Below are positions 1 through 11,205 of a DNA stretch of 64,000 nucleotides, in pieces. Made by a program: the position numbers and the translations under genes. Under the pieces are notes generated by a model that did no database searches, was not told where the DNA came from, and saw nothing but the letters and a program-made list of their open reading frames with translations. Source of the DNA: Prorocentrum cordatum (lineage: Eukaryota; Sar; Dinophyceae; Prorocentrales; Prorocentraceae); contig CAUYUJ010016149.1 in the NCBI GenBank assembly GCA_963575745.1, positions 625,318-689,317 on the forward strand. Direction: 5' to 3'. Each line of letters begins with the position of its first letter. Position 1 is the stretch's first letter.

Positions 1-215
1 GCCGCTGGCCCGCACCATATCCTGAACACCCACCCGCGGCCTGGGAGCAGGTGTAGGCGCACACGTAGTGAGCATCTACTAGGATGGTCAGGTATCTGCA
101 TGCCTGCGTGGTCGTGATCGTTGGGGCGTTAGACCACCCCACGTATGGTGTCACATTCGTCCCGCACTCGCTCCCCGCCATCCGTTTGCCTTGCCCGTGC
201 CTCGACGATGGTCAG

Positions 216-254
216 GATCATGCTCGCGCAGCTCGAGCACCCCAACATTGTCAG
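216..254 (+). CDS. Kinase exon 1 (end of helix C and beta-4)
   Basis: It reads IMLAQLEHPNIV, the end of helix C and the start of beta-4 (subdomains III-IV). An acceptor AG lies at 214-215 and a GA donor at 255-256. The exon enters with the last base of a codon and leaves two bases (AG) that join the G of exon 2 to give Arg. An alternative acceptor at 230-231 would shorten it. The preceding exon, which should hold the catalytic Lys, is not visible in the first 215 bases. Confidence 0.75.
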
Positions 255-1004
255 GAGATGCCTCGCGATCCGTGATCTGGGGGGCGGGGCTGGCGCATCT
301 GTCGTGCGGCAAGAGCGATTGGAAGCGAGACGTCGCGCGGACGGCGTGGCGGCAGCGGAAGGAGTCGCCACTTGTGAAGGTTTGTAGTTGCGCGGTCCGA
401 GAGTGACGGCAATGTTGGCATCAGTGGGCGGTGGTCATGTAGAGGATGGTGATGTTGATGATCATTTTGGGGTGAGGATTAGGCAGTACAATGTTGAGGC
501 AAGACACGTCATGAGAAAGTACACGACGACAGGCAGATATTACACGAGGCGAGGCGAGACGATGTAATGCTATATGCGGTGATGCGAGGTGGCGCTAGGC
601 ACGACAAGGCAAGACACGGCACAACTGGATCGGACAAGTCAGGGCAAAGGAACGCAAGGGAAAACAGGCGATCCAACGCACGACCATCGCATGATCCCAT
701 TGACAGTTATTATAGCATGGTGCTAACGGAATCGCGGCTGTATCATTATCAGCGTGATATAGTATTTGGGTTGAGCATTGCAAGCCTTGGCTCGCATGTG
801 GTGCAGCAGATGCTGCCACAGGAGGCGTTGCAGCAGCCGTCTGTGTATTGTTAGGCACGGGCAGTTGCCGTCCTCGAGATGGTGGGCCATGCTTCCATCT
901 ACAAAGCGTATGCAACTTATGCAGCTGGTCGCGTCGCAGGTCAGACAATACCCGTACGACCACCCTTCGGGTGATAAAGAGGTTTGGGGGGGAAGCAACT
1001 TTAC

Positions 1005-1046
1005 ACCCTAAACCCTAAATAAACCCTAAACCCCAAACCCTAAACC
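1005..1046. repeat. Interstitial telomere-like repeats (CCCTAAA)
   Basis: Several imperfect CCCTAAA units lie in 42 bases, with variants CCTAAATAAA and CCCCAAA. TTTAGGG is the telomere repeat reported for dinoflagellates and plants. The stretch is internal and flanked by unrelated sequence. Confidence 0.8.
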
Positions 1047-1789
1047 GATGGTTGTGATGATGACGAAACCCATGCAGCCACCTTCAGCCTGGAACGCCCA
1101 AACCCGGGCACCCTCCCTTGACCGCTCTCGCGCGGCCAGGTGGCACCACGGGGCACATCGCGAGATGCCGACGCCGTCGCTGCAGCCTTCCACCGCGAAC
1201 GCCCGCACCCGGGCACCCCCCTTGGACCCCTCGCGCGGCCAGGGACACCCCAGAGATGCCGTCGCCGCCGTGGTGTCAAGCCCCTACAGATTTTTTCGGG
1301 CCCCCAGCCCCGCGGCCTCCGAGGGCCAGGAAGCAAAAGGGGGAAGCAGGAGGGTGTGAGGGTGTGGATGCAAGGGGAGAGGCGAGGAAAGGGGCGGAGG
1401 GAGAAAGAATATCGAGGAACTGGAGGTAAAAGCAGGAGAACGGGTGGCGTTTATTTGGCCCCCGGGCGCTCGCGACGCTGAAATAAATTCGCCCGGCAGA
1501 GCCTGGGTGTGTCGACCCCAATGCCGATTCATTGTGGATTGCCCCATCGACCTCCCTCTGTCGCGGTCGGTGTCCCTATCGGGTGTCCCTCTTATCGGTG
1601 TTCGTCAATCGATTTCACTTGCCCGATCACCTTTACTCGATGTCATGATCGGTTTTGTTCGATCAATATCACTGTCAATCCCCTGGCCGGTGATGGTGAC
1701 ATTGGGAACCGTTTGGCGTATCTGATTGGGTTCTCTGTGATCTCACCTCCCAAGTGTCCCTATCGATCTCACTAGCAAGGCTGGAAACC

Positions 1790-2195
1790 ACCCGGATTCT
1801 ATCGGGACACCACCAGGGTATCATCGGGGCACCAACAGGGCACCGTGCAGACACCACAGGGACACTTCAGGACACCATCGGAACACCACTCGGGGCACTT
1901 ATCGGGACACCACCAGGACACCATCGAGACACCATCACCAGGACACCATCAGGACACCAATCAGGACGCCAATCGGGACACCGATGGGACACCGACCGCA
2001 TAAATTCAGCAGGTCACCGACCATACACCAACGGGACCCCGACGGGACCCCGACGAGACACCGACGGGACACCGACGGGACACCGACGGGACATTGACGG
2101 GACACCGACGGGACACCGACCGGACACCGTTGGGCCACCGACGGGACACCGACGGGACACCGACGGGACACTGATGGGACACCGGCGGGACAACG
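1790..2195. repeat. 11-bp minisatellite (CGACGGGACAC)
   Basis: The array is degenerate in its first half (variants of CATCGGGACAC) and regular from about 2030, with about 15 copies of an 11-bp unit. ORFs crossing it on both strands are artefacts of the repeat. Confidence 0.9.
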
Positions 2196-2632
2196 GCGGG
2201 ATAGCATATTTGGACATCCCCAGCCAATGTCCGCCCACCAGGGGGGAAGGCCGGACAATTGTGTTGCCCCGCCCTAGCCATAGCGAAGTCATTCTTCTCG
2301 CCCGCCCACGCGCATTCGCCTCGCCCGCACGCACGACACGAACCCGAAACCGTAACCAATTTCCTGGTGTGGGGCTCTCCGTTCCACTTATTCGAGCCTC
2401 CGATTCCGAATGGTCTTGTCTCTGATCGGGTGAGTGGTGCACACGCACACGGTACATGCCGACGCAAGTACAGGCTGTCGCCAATTCCGAGATTGCGGTT
2501 CTTGCCATTGGGGCGTGCCCAGAGCGACTTTGCACGTGTCGCCCCCGTGAAGCCTTGTGGGGCACTTGTGCGGTCCAGGGCAAGCTCTTTCGGGCGCTCT
2601 GGCCTCCTCTTCTCTCCCTCCTTGGCATCGTT

Positions 2633-2752
2633 CGGACGTGTGCATTTTGTCTCGGTGAGGACCACCGAGGGGCATCCTGGATCATCGTGCAAAAATGAAG
2701 GCACGAAACCGAAACATGCACGGGAAATGGATGCCCGAGCGACGGCAAGTGT
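2633..2752. repeat. Dispersed repeat family 1, copy A
   Basis: A block of about 120 bp starting near GGACGTGTGCATTTTG and ending near GAGCGACGGCAAGT recurs at 33809-33931 and 54768-54893 with moderate divergence and the same orientation. No coding potential is shared between copies. A SINE-like element is possible but not shown. Confidence 0.75.
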
Positions 2753-3332
2753 CTCCCGCCTGTCCTTTTCCCCTGGTCCTACCCTTCTCGCCCCTCGTCG
2801 CCCCAGAGTTCCCACGGGTAGGGCGTGTGAGCTCGGACCCGCCGCCCCGACGAGCCCAGCCCCCTCGCCCGGGCTGCCTCGTGAAACCCTGCAGTGCTGG
2901 GCCCGCTGTGTCGTTGCTGTGTCTTTGCGCCTTCCCAGGCTGCTTGCGGCCTCTCGGACCGGTCTCAGTGGAGCAGACACTTAGTCTCGGGGGCGGCAAA
3001 GAGGGGGGTGATGACCAGGGGGGGGGGTATCATGGCGGGGGCCATGATATTTCCCCAGGTTTCATGGCGCCTCTTCTTATTTCGTTACGTCCCTGGCACC
3101 CCGCGCGCATGCCGCCGGTCATGATTTGCACCCCCCTCTTGGACGCCCCCCTCTTGGCCGCTCCTAATAGTCGTGCCAGAATCGCGACTGGAACATGAGA
3201 GAAGCTCAGGCGACAGGCCCATGACAAAACCACGACAGGCACGCAGCAGCCAGATGGCAGTCCAGGTCCAGATTTGCTCACTCCGACCGTCGTCTCTGGC
3301 CACCGGATCTCAGAATGTTCCGTGCCTCTCAG

Positions 3333-3362
3333 GATGTACGAGTGCTTCCAGGACGCAGCCAA
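3333..3362 (+). CDS. Kinase exon 2 (beta-4)
   Basis: It reads MYECFQDAA, matching the usual 'LYEVFED' strand beta-4 after HPNIVR. The acceptor is CTCAG at 3328-3332 and the donor GA at 3363-3364. Two trailing bases (AA) plus the first base of exon 3 give Asn, so the joined peptide runs QDAANRLCIVLELC, as expected in this part of the fold. Confidence 0.75.
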
Positions 3363-3582
3363 GAGCTTCCCTGATTGCCTCTGCTAATATAATCGGACTT
3401 GTTGGCAGTCGTTGGGTTCCACCCTTCTACTCTCGAATGCGCATGTTCGCAGCTTTGTGTTCATGCGCATCCCATGTGCCATGGTAAGAGCCGTCGTCCC
3501 AACAACACTCGATTGCCAGTAGCTGCGGGCGTGTGTACTCGCATACGCACGTGTCTGTGTGAGCGTGTGTGTGTGAGAGAGA

Positions 3583-3630
<48 letters not shown>

Positions 3631-4603
3631 GTCTCTCTCTCTCTCTCTTTCTATCTCTTTCTACCGAGGGTTGCTAGGGGTGCCCCTGGCCCAAGGTGCC
3701 CCTAGCTTTTCGCTCAATCCTGGAGCCCCTGGGGCCCTCTCGGCCTCGCGAGGGGTGCTCTGGAGGCCGTGCGGGGCCTCCTTGGGAATCCTGGGGGACA
3801 CCTTGGGCCAGGGGCACTTCTGGCCACACCCGACTCTCTTTTTTTTTTGTTTCTCTCTCTCTCTCTTTCTCGGCCGCTCTGCTGAGGCCCCGGCCGCCCT
3901 CGTTGGGCTCTTGAAATTGGGTGGCAGTCCCGCCGCGTCGCTGCGCGCGCGGCAGCGACGCCAGAGAGTGTGTGTGTGTGTGTAGTTGCATTGCGATGGT
4001 TCGCGTCCCTTTCTATCAATCGCGACGGTATTGTCACCTCGCCAGCGAAGAACACGTGTGCGTGCGCGTGTGCGTGTGCGTGTGCAGTGTGTACATGTTT
4101 GTGTGTGTGTTTGTTTGTGTGTATGTGTGTGCGTGCGTGCGCGTGCGCGTGCACGTGCTTGTGTGTGTATGTGTGTGAGGGTGTGTGTGTGTGTGTGTGC
4201 ATGCGTGTACGTTGTTTTCACGCCTGTACATTGCATTGTCTGGTTCCCCTCTGTCGTGCCTGGGGCCTCTGCGTTCCACCTCCCATCCGCGTGATCGGCG
4301 GTTATGCGGAGTCACGCGGAGCGACAAAATATTGTAGTCAAGAGATGACGGTCTGGTGAGACAGAGTTGGCACAGCAGACGCCAGAAACAAACACGTTGA
4401 CGCTCTAACGCTCCTGCCGCTCATGACGCTCTCTGATTCTCTGACGCTCTGGGGTGCCAGGAGCGTCAGGAGCTCTCTTGGGCGTCGGGAGCGTCGGGAT
4501 CCGAGCTTCAGGAGCGTTGTTAGCGTCGGCACCTCATGGCCGCTCTCTTCGCTTCCTATCCTGCGAGAGGCTGGGGCCTGGAGCCTCGTGCCGAGGAGCC
4601 CAG
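3363..4603 (+). other. Kinase intron 2 with GT-rich microsatellites
   Basis: It is 1.2 kb. It contains (GT)n at about 3587-3628 followed by (CT)n to 3648, a second CT/GT zone at about 3855-3985, and a GT-rich tract at about 4057-4210. Long 'ORFs' here are translations of these repeats. Confidence 0.8.
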
Positions 4604-4632
4604 CAGGCTGTGCATCGTGCTGGAGCTGTGCC
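4604..4632 (+). CDS. Kinase exon 3 (beta-5 and hinge)
   Basis: It reads RLCIVLELC, the beta-5 strand and hinge (subdomain V) with the gatekeeper region and the usual 'LVLE' pattern. The acceptor CCCAG ends at 4603 and a GT donor lies at 4633-4634. The last base, C, joins GG of exon 4 to give Arg. The junction is ambiguous by one G. Confidence 0.78.
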
Positions 4633-5336
4633 GTGCGCTCGGCTTGTGAGGTTGGAGCTCTCGGATGATTTGGCCGCGGTCGTGCGCGTCGGGTTTGGGG
4701 CGTAGAGGAAGAAGCCGTGCGCCCCCGCCCCGACGGGAGCGGGAAGGTGGCTGAGGAGGAGGAGGAGGATGGGGTTTGGGGAGGTGGTGGTGGTACAGTC
4801 GGGCCGAGGTATCAGATCGAGGACGGTTCGGGGAGGGTGCCCTAAGGTTCTTCATGCTTGTTGGATGTGCTTGTGCATCCTGGGCAGGGCACCCTTGGAT
4901 GTTCTGTGTGTTTTGGCCGGTGAAGGGTCTCATGTTTTCGAAGGATGATATGATGTCTTACGTCTGGCTGTAGCAGGAATGCGCACGGTTGTATTGTCTG
5001 AGCCTTCTGTGTTTCGCATCGAGGCCCGGGTCGTGCCAGAATGCGCATTCCGTTATGCAGCAGCACCTGGCTACCTTGTGTTCGTCTAAAATCCCTCATG
5101 CTATTATCCTTCCCCTCTACTCCATGCTCTGCGTTGTTATCCACACCGCCTAGCACACGCATACCACACCAGGGCATTGCCCCCTCCGGGCATCGTTACA
5201 TGGGCCCCGAGGCGAACCTGTAGGCTGACGGTTTATTTACCTGGAGAGATGAGAGCTTACTCCCTCTGAACACATACACCCGCGAACTGTCAGCACTGTG
5301 CTTTTGGAGAGTGCGCTTGGAATGGGGGGTGGCTGG

Positions 5337-6450
5337 CAAATGTCAAAATCCTTCAACAAACTTCGGAAAATCACTCTTTTTGGCCTTTCTGGCCTTCCTG
5401 GAGGCCCCCTTGGAGGCCTCTTGGGCCGTCTTGGGCCAGCTGCGAGCCACCTTCGGCCATCTTGGTGGGCTCCTGGCCCGTCTGACGCCGTCGGAAGCCG
5501 TTTGGGGGGCGTTTCTGGGCCGCCTTGGGGCCTTCTTGGAGTGCTCCAGGGCCGTCTTAGAGGCCATCTTGAGCGTGTTGGAGGCCTCTTGGGCCGTCTT
5601 GGGGCCCTCTTGGGGCCGTCTTGAGGGGCCTCTCGGGCCGTCAGGGGGCTATCTTGGAGGCCTCTTGGGCGATCTTGGGGCGACCTTGGGGGCGTCTTGG
5701 GCCGTCTTGGGCTGTCGGAAAGCCGAAAAGGCGCAAATGCCAAAATCCTTCAAACACCTAAGGCAAATCAATGATTTTCGCCTCTTCGGGCCTTCCTGGA
5801 GGACCTCTTGGAGGCCTCTTGGGTCGCCTTGGAGGCCTCTTGGAAGCCTCTTGGGCCGTTTTGTGCCATCTTAAGGCCATTTTAGGCCGTCTTGGGTGCA
5901 TTTTGGGCCGTCTTGTAGGCATCTTGGGGCAATCTTAGCCGTCTTAGAGGCCATCTTGGCCGTCTTGGAGGCGTCTTGGAGGCCATCTTGGAGCCGTCTG
6001 GAACGGAAAAAACCTTTGCAACCGGGTCCGGGCAATCTTTCGGCATCCTTCCGGATGGCCGACGGGACGGGCCGAAGCCCCAGGGGGAGTTGTTTTGGAC
6101 AAATAACCCAAACCAAAAGCCATATCTTCTGGCACGCCAGGCACCCTTTTGATAAATCAAAATGGGGCGGCGGATCGAATGGCCGTCGGCCCATCCCGCC
6201 ACCGTACCTCGGATCGTGGGGGTCGGAGGCATCCAGGGTGTTCGTTGGGATGTCGCTGGTGGCCTCTTTGGGGCCGTATGGGGGCCTCCTGAGAGCTGTT
6301 TTGGGGATTGGGGGGGCGTTTGGGGAGCCTCTTGGGGGTCTCTCGTAGCCTTTTTGGGCCTCCTGGCGCCTTCTTGGGGCATCCTGGGGGGCTTTTGCCC
6401 TTGGCTGGGACGTCCTGCGAGAAAGCGCCAGGGGGGGCAAGGGCCACGGG
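5337..6450. repeat. Degenerate CTTGGGGCC-type minisatellite
   Basis: Loose 10-15 bp units of the form GGCCGTCTTGG / GAGGCCTCTTGG run for about 1.1 kb. Two 'head' segments (5337-5404 and 5732-5800: AAATGYCAAAATCCTTCAA ...) show a higher-order period of about 395 bp. Related sequence occurs at about 14500-14640, 17740-17990 and 31960-32310. The 187-aa and 218-aa ORFs here are repeat translations. Confidence 0.85.
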
Positions 6451-7335
6451 GGAGGCCCTGGAAGATCTGCCCCCCCCTTGCAGAATCTTCAGGATGGAGG
6501 AGTGGGGCTCCGGGGATGATCAAGCAACCTGATAACATTCACTCGTGCCTCGCGGGCACGACGGCGGATGAACGCTTGACCCGTTGCAGCGACAGGTCGT
6601 CATGGCGCGGGCATCTCTACTTGTCCAGAACAGCGCCCCCCTCCTTTCTCATCCCGCCTCTTTCGTCATCATCCTCTTCCCCCTTTTACCGTATCCCTGC
6701 TGCTGCCGCGCTGGTTGTTCGGTTCTCCTGTCCGTCGGTTTCCTGCCCCCATCTCCCGCCCCCCTTCTCTGAGTTCCCCCCCTTCCGTCCTTCTTTTGCC
6801 CCGCGTTCTAGCCCCCGTTCCTCTGTGCGCCGAAGGCTTCACTCCTCGTCCTTCTATCGCTGTCCTGAAAGTTGTGAAACGTGAACGCATCGAATGTAGC
6901 TTGTACAGCAGATGACGACGTTAGCATGAATGCTGTCCATACACATGTGAGACAACTCTTTCTCGTCACTCAATGATGGTGGGTTAGCTACTTCGCAGGG
7001 TAAGTGTCCTTACGTGTCGCTGCTCTCTGCTCCACTGCGGGACTCAGACCCCGCCTAAAAGGCACGAACAAACGAACGAACGAACGAAGATGAGGAGGAG
7101 GAGGAGGAGGAGGAGACGGATGAGGAGGAAGAGATAGAACAAGAGAAATCCCCCTAGACTCCCGCGGCGCCTTGTGTAGTACCTTAACACCTGTTTGGGA
7201 AGGGGACTGAGAATCAGGAGGAGTGACGCCAGCTCCGCGGGCTCAAACGAATCCGTGGGTCAGGAACCCCCGTGGTGGAGAACACACAGGGCAGCGTAAC
7301 AGGTACCCAAAGTCTTAATTTGCAAAGGGGTCTAT

Positions 7336-7680
7336 TTGGACGATGATGGTGACGATGACGACGACGATTACGATGACGATGATGTTGCTGATGGTGTTGC
7401 TGATCGTGATGGTGATGGTGATGATGGCGATGGTGGTGATGCCAACCATGGTGGTGGTGATGATGAATACGATTACGATGACGACAATGGCGATGATGGT
7501 GATGATGACGATGCTGATGATGTTGATGATGGTGATGATGACGATGATGAGGGATAACGATAGTGGCGGCGATGGTTCATGCAATGGGCGTGATTGTGGT
7601 GATGCTGATGACGATGGTGAAGATACTCATGATGCTGGTGATGCTGATGGTGATGATTGCGACTGTAATGATTGTCATGT
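7336..7680. repeat. GATGGT/GATGAC microsatellite
   Basis: This is an impure trinucleotide and hexanucleotide repeat based on GAT, translating to Asp-rich or Met/Val-rich shadows. Confidence 0.9.
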
Positions 7681-7685
7681 GTGAT

Positions 7686-8200
7686 GATGTGAAGGAGGAG
7701 GAGGAGGACAAGAAGAGGAGGAGGACGAGGAGGAGGACGAGGAGGAGACGGTGAGGAGGAGGAGGAGGAGGATTCTAACAAGGGAGGGTCTAACAAGAGA
7801 GGAGGAGGAGGAGGAGGAGGAGGAGGAGGAGGAGGAGGAGGAGGAGGAGGAGGAGGAGGAGGAGGAGGAGGAGGAGGAGGAGGAGGAGGAGGAGGAGGAG
7901 GAGAGAGGAGGAGGAGGAGGAGGAGGAGGAGGAGGAGGAGGAGGAGGAGGAGGAGGAGGAGGAGGAGGAGGAGGAGGAGGAGGAGGAGGAGGAGGAGGAG
8001 GAGGAGGAGGAGGAGGAGGAGGAGGAGGAGGAGGAGGAGGAGGAGGAGGAGGAGGAGGAGGAGGAGGAGGAGGAGGAGGAGGAAGGAGGAGGAGGAGCGA
8101 GTGGAGGAGGAAGGAGGAGGATCAGGAGGAGGAGCAGGAGGATGAGGAGGAAGACGACAAGGAGGAGGAGGAGGAGGAGGAGGAGGAGGAGGCGGGAGAG
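7686..8200. repeat. GGA trinucleotide tract
   Basis: About 285 nt of almost uninterrupted GGA (7800-8085), with impure flanks. It reads as poly-Glu, poly-Gly or poly-Arg/Ser in different frames, so the 206-aa ORFs on both strands are artefacts. It is purine-only on one strand and could form triplex DNA. Confidence 0.95.
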
Positions 8201-8308
8201 GCGCAGAAGGGGCAGCGGGATAACTCGTTGAGGAGTAGGAGCGGGAGGATGAGAGAGGAGGGTGTCGTGGAGCAGGAGGTGGTGGAGGGGAATTGGGGAG
8301 CTATGGCA

Positions 8309-8341
8309 GGGGTGGAGAGCTCTACGGCCGGCTCGTGCAGA
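8309..8341 (+). CDS. Kinase exon 4 (helix D)
   Basis: It reads GGELYGRLVQ, the 'GGEL' turn and helix D that follow the hinge. The exon sits between two long GGA tracts, which hid it. The acceptor is GCAG at 8306-8309, with a one-base ambiguity, and a GC donor lies at 8342-8343, leaving one base (A) that joins GG of exon 5. A second copy of the same exon lies 67 bp downstream (8376-8407) but has no phase-compatible donor. Confidence 0.72.
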
Positions 8342-8375
8342 GCGGCAGAGCGATGCACTCATTGGAGCTAAGGCA

Positions 8376-8407
8376 GGGGTGGAGAGCTCTATGGCCGGCT
8401 CGTGCAG
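8376..8407 (+). pseudogene. Tandem duplicate of kinase exon 4
   Basis: This is a second copy of the GGELYGRLVQ exon, 67 bp after the first and including its upstream intron edge (GCAGGGGTGG). The only coding difference is a synonymous TAC/TAT change. The flanks diverge immediately after the shared CAG. The next bases do not offer a donor in the phase needed by exon 5, so it is probably intronic. A mutually exclusive alternative exon remains possible. Confidence 0.65.
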
Positions 8408-8589
8408 CACGTCAAGAAGGCCCTCTCGGGCGGCTCCTTGCTCTGCCTACCATCCAAGTAGATCACAATGTTTCTGAGGCGGAAGAGGAGGGAGGTGCAG
8501 GGGGAAGAAGGAGTGATAACAAAAGAAGAGGATGGCGATGGCACCCCCACGAAAGAAAGGAATCTATAGGAGCAGGAGTGGAAATGGAG

Positions 8590-9350
8590 GAGGAGCAGGA
8601 GGACCAGCTGGAGGAGGAGGAGGAGGAGGAGGAGGAGGAGGGGAGGACGAGGAGGAGGCGTAGGCGGAGGAGGAACAGACGCAGGAGGGAGGACAGTAGA
8701 TGAAACATCGAAGTCGGAGGAATGAGGGGAAGGGGGAGGTGGAGGGGACGAGAAGGAGTCTAACAAGGGAGGAGGGGGAGGGAGGAGGAGGAAGGAGGAG
8801 GGAGGAGGAGGAAGGAGGAGGAGCAGGAGCAGGAGGAGGAGGAGGAGGAGGAGGAGGAGGGAGAGGGGGAGGAGGAGGAGGAGGAGGAGGGAGGAGGAGG
8901 AGGAGGAGGAGGAGGAGGAAGAGGAGGAGGAGGGGAGGAGCAGGAGCAGGAGGAGCAGAGGAGGAGGGGGAGGAGGAGGAGGGATGAGGAGGGAGGAGGA
9001 GGAGGAGGAGGAGGAGGTGATGGGAGGGATGAGAGGATGAGAGGGAGAGGGGGAGGAGGAAGGAGGCGGAGGAGGAGGCGGAGGACGACGACGACGGCGA
9101 CGGCGTCAAGAACGACAAGGAGGAGGAGGAGGAGGAGGAGGAGGAGGAGGAGGAGGAGGAGGAGTAGAAGGGGAGAGGGAGGGAGAGAGGGAGGGAGGGA
9201 GGGCTAACTATGAGGAGGAAGGAGGAGGCGGAGGATGAGGACGAGGAGGAGGAGGAGGAGGGCAGGGGGAGGAAGAGTCGGAGGAGGAGGAAGAGGAGGA
9301 GGAGGAGGAGAAGGAGGAGGAGAAGGAGGAGGAGGAGGTGTCGCTTGTAC
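8590..9350. repeat. Impure GGA tract
   Basis: GGA repeats with GAAG, GGAGC and ACGACG interruptions run straight into the LINE fragment at about 9355. ORFs here are repeat translations. Confidence 0.95.
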
Positions 9351-9358
9351 AGGGCGAC

Positions 9359-10360
9359 ATGCGCCTCCTACGCGCGGGCTGGTGTGTCGTGCAGGTCGAC
9401 GACAGTGGGGGCCTCGTGGCGTCCCTGTGCGGCCTGCTGCCTGGCCCGCACCAAGCGTCGGACTTGGCCGAGGCACATGGCCTGCTCATGTATCTCACAC
9501 GCGCTGGGCTGGGCCCCTTTCGCTACCATTCGGACTGCGATTCGGTGGTCTCAAGCTTCCAGCGTGGCCGTTTCGAGACCACGGGCGCCGCGTGCGAGGG
9601 CGTTGACGCGTGGTCTCAGATATGGGATCGCGTGGGCGACCTTGGGGGGGAAGGAGTGCGGAAGTTGAAAGGCCATTCCCGCCGCCGTCACGATGACGAG
9701 CAGGAGCTGGGTGCTGTCGCGAGGTGGGGGAACCGCCGCGCCGATGCTGGCGCCCGCGTGGGCGCCTCCCTCCATCTCAAGGATGGCGAGGCCAGCCAGC
9801 GTGCGCAGCGCTCCTTTAAGCTGGTCACCTTCGTGGCCAAGTTCCTTGCCAGGACAGTGCAGGCTGTCGGCCCCAAGTCGCAGCAGGCGCCGCGCCGCGG
9901 ACAGCTGCGGCGGGCCAAGCGACGGGGGCCGACGCCAGCCCTCACGGCGGACACGGAGCCGCCCCCTGATGCCCACTCGCCCGTGCCGTCTCCCACGGGC
10001 TTCAGGCGCGCCAGGTGCTTCCGCATCGCTCGGCAACGGGGCGCCTTCATCCCAGCCGTGTGCGCCCCTGGAGGGGGCCACCGCGTCTGGCACGTTGGCC
10101 AGTTCGTCTTCTGCGCCTGCTGCGGTGCGCACGCCAGCGAGAATGTGCAGCTCCTGGCGCTCCCTTGCCACGGTGGAGCGCCCCCCAAGACGCGCGCTCT
10201 TTTAGACCGTCTCTGGGAGGGACTGCACCCTCGTACTGGGCAGCCGCTGCTGTCGTCTGTGCAGGGACAGCTGAGGCCTCGCCCTTTCGGCGAAGATGTC
10301 CTCGACGCCACCTGCGGGGGCCCGGTCGCGGTCGAGGACGAATGCGCCGTGTCGGGCTAG
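9359..10360 (+). pseudogene. 5'-truncated LINE fragment: RNase H and C-terminal zinc finger
   Basis: An ATG at 9359 opens about 333 codons, but the reading frame continues upstream into the GGA tract, so this is a truncated 3' end and not a complete gene. Visible RNase H features are an acidic YHSDCDSVV strand, a KLKGH segment and a GNRRADAGA helix. The C-terminus has a CACC...C zinc-binding pattern (FCACCGAHASENVQ), like the C-terminal Cys motif of LINE-2 at 61.5-61.7 kb. No reverse transcriptase domain remains. It is bounded by GGA on the 5' side and TCC on the 3' side (10495-10640). Confidence 0.7.
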
Positions 10361-10494
10361 CCTCCTGCCCCTTCCTTGCGCGGCACTCCCGTGTGCGATG
10401 TGCCCGAGGCTTTTCCTGTCAGGCTCTTGCCTGAGTCTGTCTGCGTAGCCAGCCCCGCTTGCACGCTTTCAGCCGCGCCTGGAGAAAACAAACA

Positions 10495-10609
10495 AACTCC
10501 TCCTCCTCCTCCTCGACCTCCCCCTCCTCCTCCTCCTCCTCCTCCTCCTCCTCCTCTCCTCCTCGTCCTCCTCCTCCTCCTCCTCCTCCTCCTCCTCCTC
10601 CTCCTCCTC

Positions 10610-10640
<31 letters not shown>
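10495..10640. repeat. TCC trinucleotide tract
   Basis: A (TCC)n tract, the reverse complement of the GGA tracts upstream. With the GGA tract at 9350 it brackets the LINE fragment as a long simple-sequence inverted repeat. Confidence 0.95.
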
Positions 10641-10641
<1 letters not shown>

Positions 10642-11071
10642 TCTCCTCCATCTCTGCTCTTTTGTCCTCCTTGCTTACCTCCTGTTCATCCACTCCCTCT
10701 TTTCTGAGGGGTTTTTCATTCTTCTGCCACGCCCTCACCTTCCTCCTCAACTTGCCTCCTCTCCAAGATCCTCATCATCCAGCCTTTCCCGTCCTAGTTG
10801 AAACCTAGCTCGCGAGAAACACCAGTTCTGGATGTGTTGTCACGTGTTGTTCGACCTGTTCACCTTTTTACCAAGATAAGCATCGACAGGGCACGTGCAT
10901 GTTCCATCAAGAGCTTCAGGCATCCGGCTCGCATACATAGTTCATGCGAACAAAAGCCATGGCTTGAAACCGCGCTTTCTTCAAAATCTGCCGTTCCACC
11001 GTGTGTCCCCAGGGACCTTTGCACGAAGCAGGCCGATGAAGAGACACCATAGTAGTGTCGGCAGCAAGCCA

Positions 11072-11205
11072 AGGGAGGAAGCGAGAAAGAGAAGGCCTTT
11101 TTTCAGAAGGCTCGGAAGTCACCCGCCCTTTTGAGAAGGTGTTTGAGCCTTCCCCGGAGACGCAGAAAACTTCACAGAAGGCCCGAAGGCTTCCGAGAAG
11201 TCCTG
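11072..11205 (+). repeat. Dispersed repeat family 3, copy A
   Basis: This block is rich in CAGAAGGC / CTTTTGAGAAGG motifs (GGAAGCGAGAAAGAGAAGG ... GACGCAGAAAACTTC). It is shared with 33535-33717 in the same orientation and 18262-18375 in the opposite orientation. Confidence 0.75.

Larger units (their letters stand above)
255..3332 (+). other. Kinase intron 1
   Basis: It is 3.1 kb. It holds a telomere-like stretch, an 11-bp minisatellite and one copy of dispersed repeat family 1 (each listed separately). I see no gene in 260-1000, 1050-1780 or 2200-2620; the ORFs there are short and lack recognisable motifs. Confidence 0.6.
4633..8308 (+). other. Kinase intron 3
   Basis: It is 3.7 kb. It holds a degenerate minisatellite (5337-6450), a GAT microsatellite and the start of a GGA tract. 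I see nothing recognisable in 4650-5330 or 6540-7330. Confidence 0.6.

Noticed and set aside
1005-1046. Chromosome end
   Set aside because: Only a few imperfect telomere-like units, with normal sequence on both sides.
2006-2984. 324-aa and 241-aa overlapping ORFs on opposite strands
   Set aside because: They run through the 11-bp minisatellite and a dispersed repeat; GC-rich stop-poor sequence explains their length.
6344-6366. TCGTAGCCTTTTTGGGCCTC as a spliced-leader relic
   Set aside because: Lies inside the GGCC/CTTGG minisatellite, matches poorly at the 3' end and has no ORF after it.
5311-6538. Several 150-220-aa ORFs on both strands
   Set aside because: The degenerate minisatellite is free of stops in several frames at once; no conserved motif.
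7751-8410. 206-aa ORFs on both strands (poly-Glu/Gly and poly-Ser/Leu)
   Set aside because: They are the GGA/TCC tract read in different frames.
8415-8460. KKALSGGSLLCL as an additional kinase exon
   Set aside because: Phase does not fit exon 3 or exon 5 and the GGEL exon at 8309 already supplies this part of the fold.
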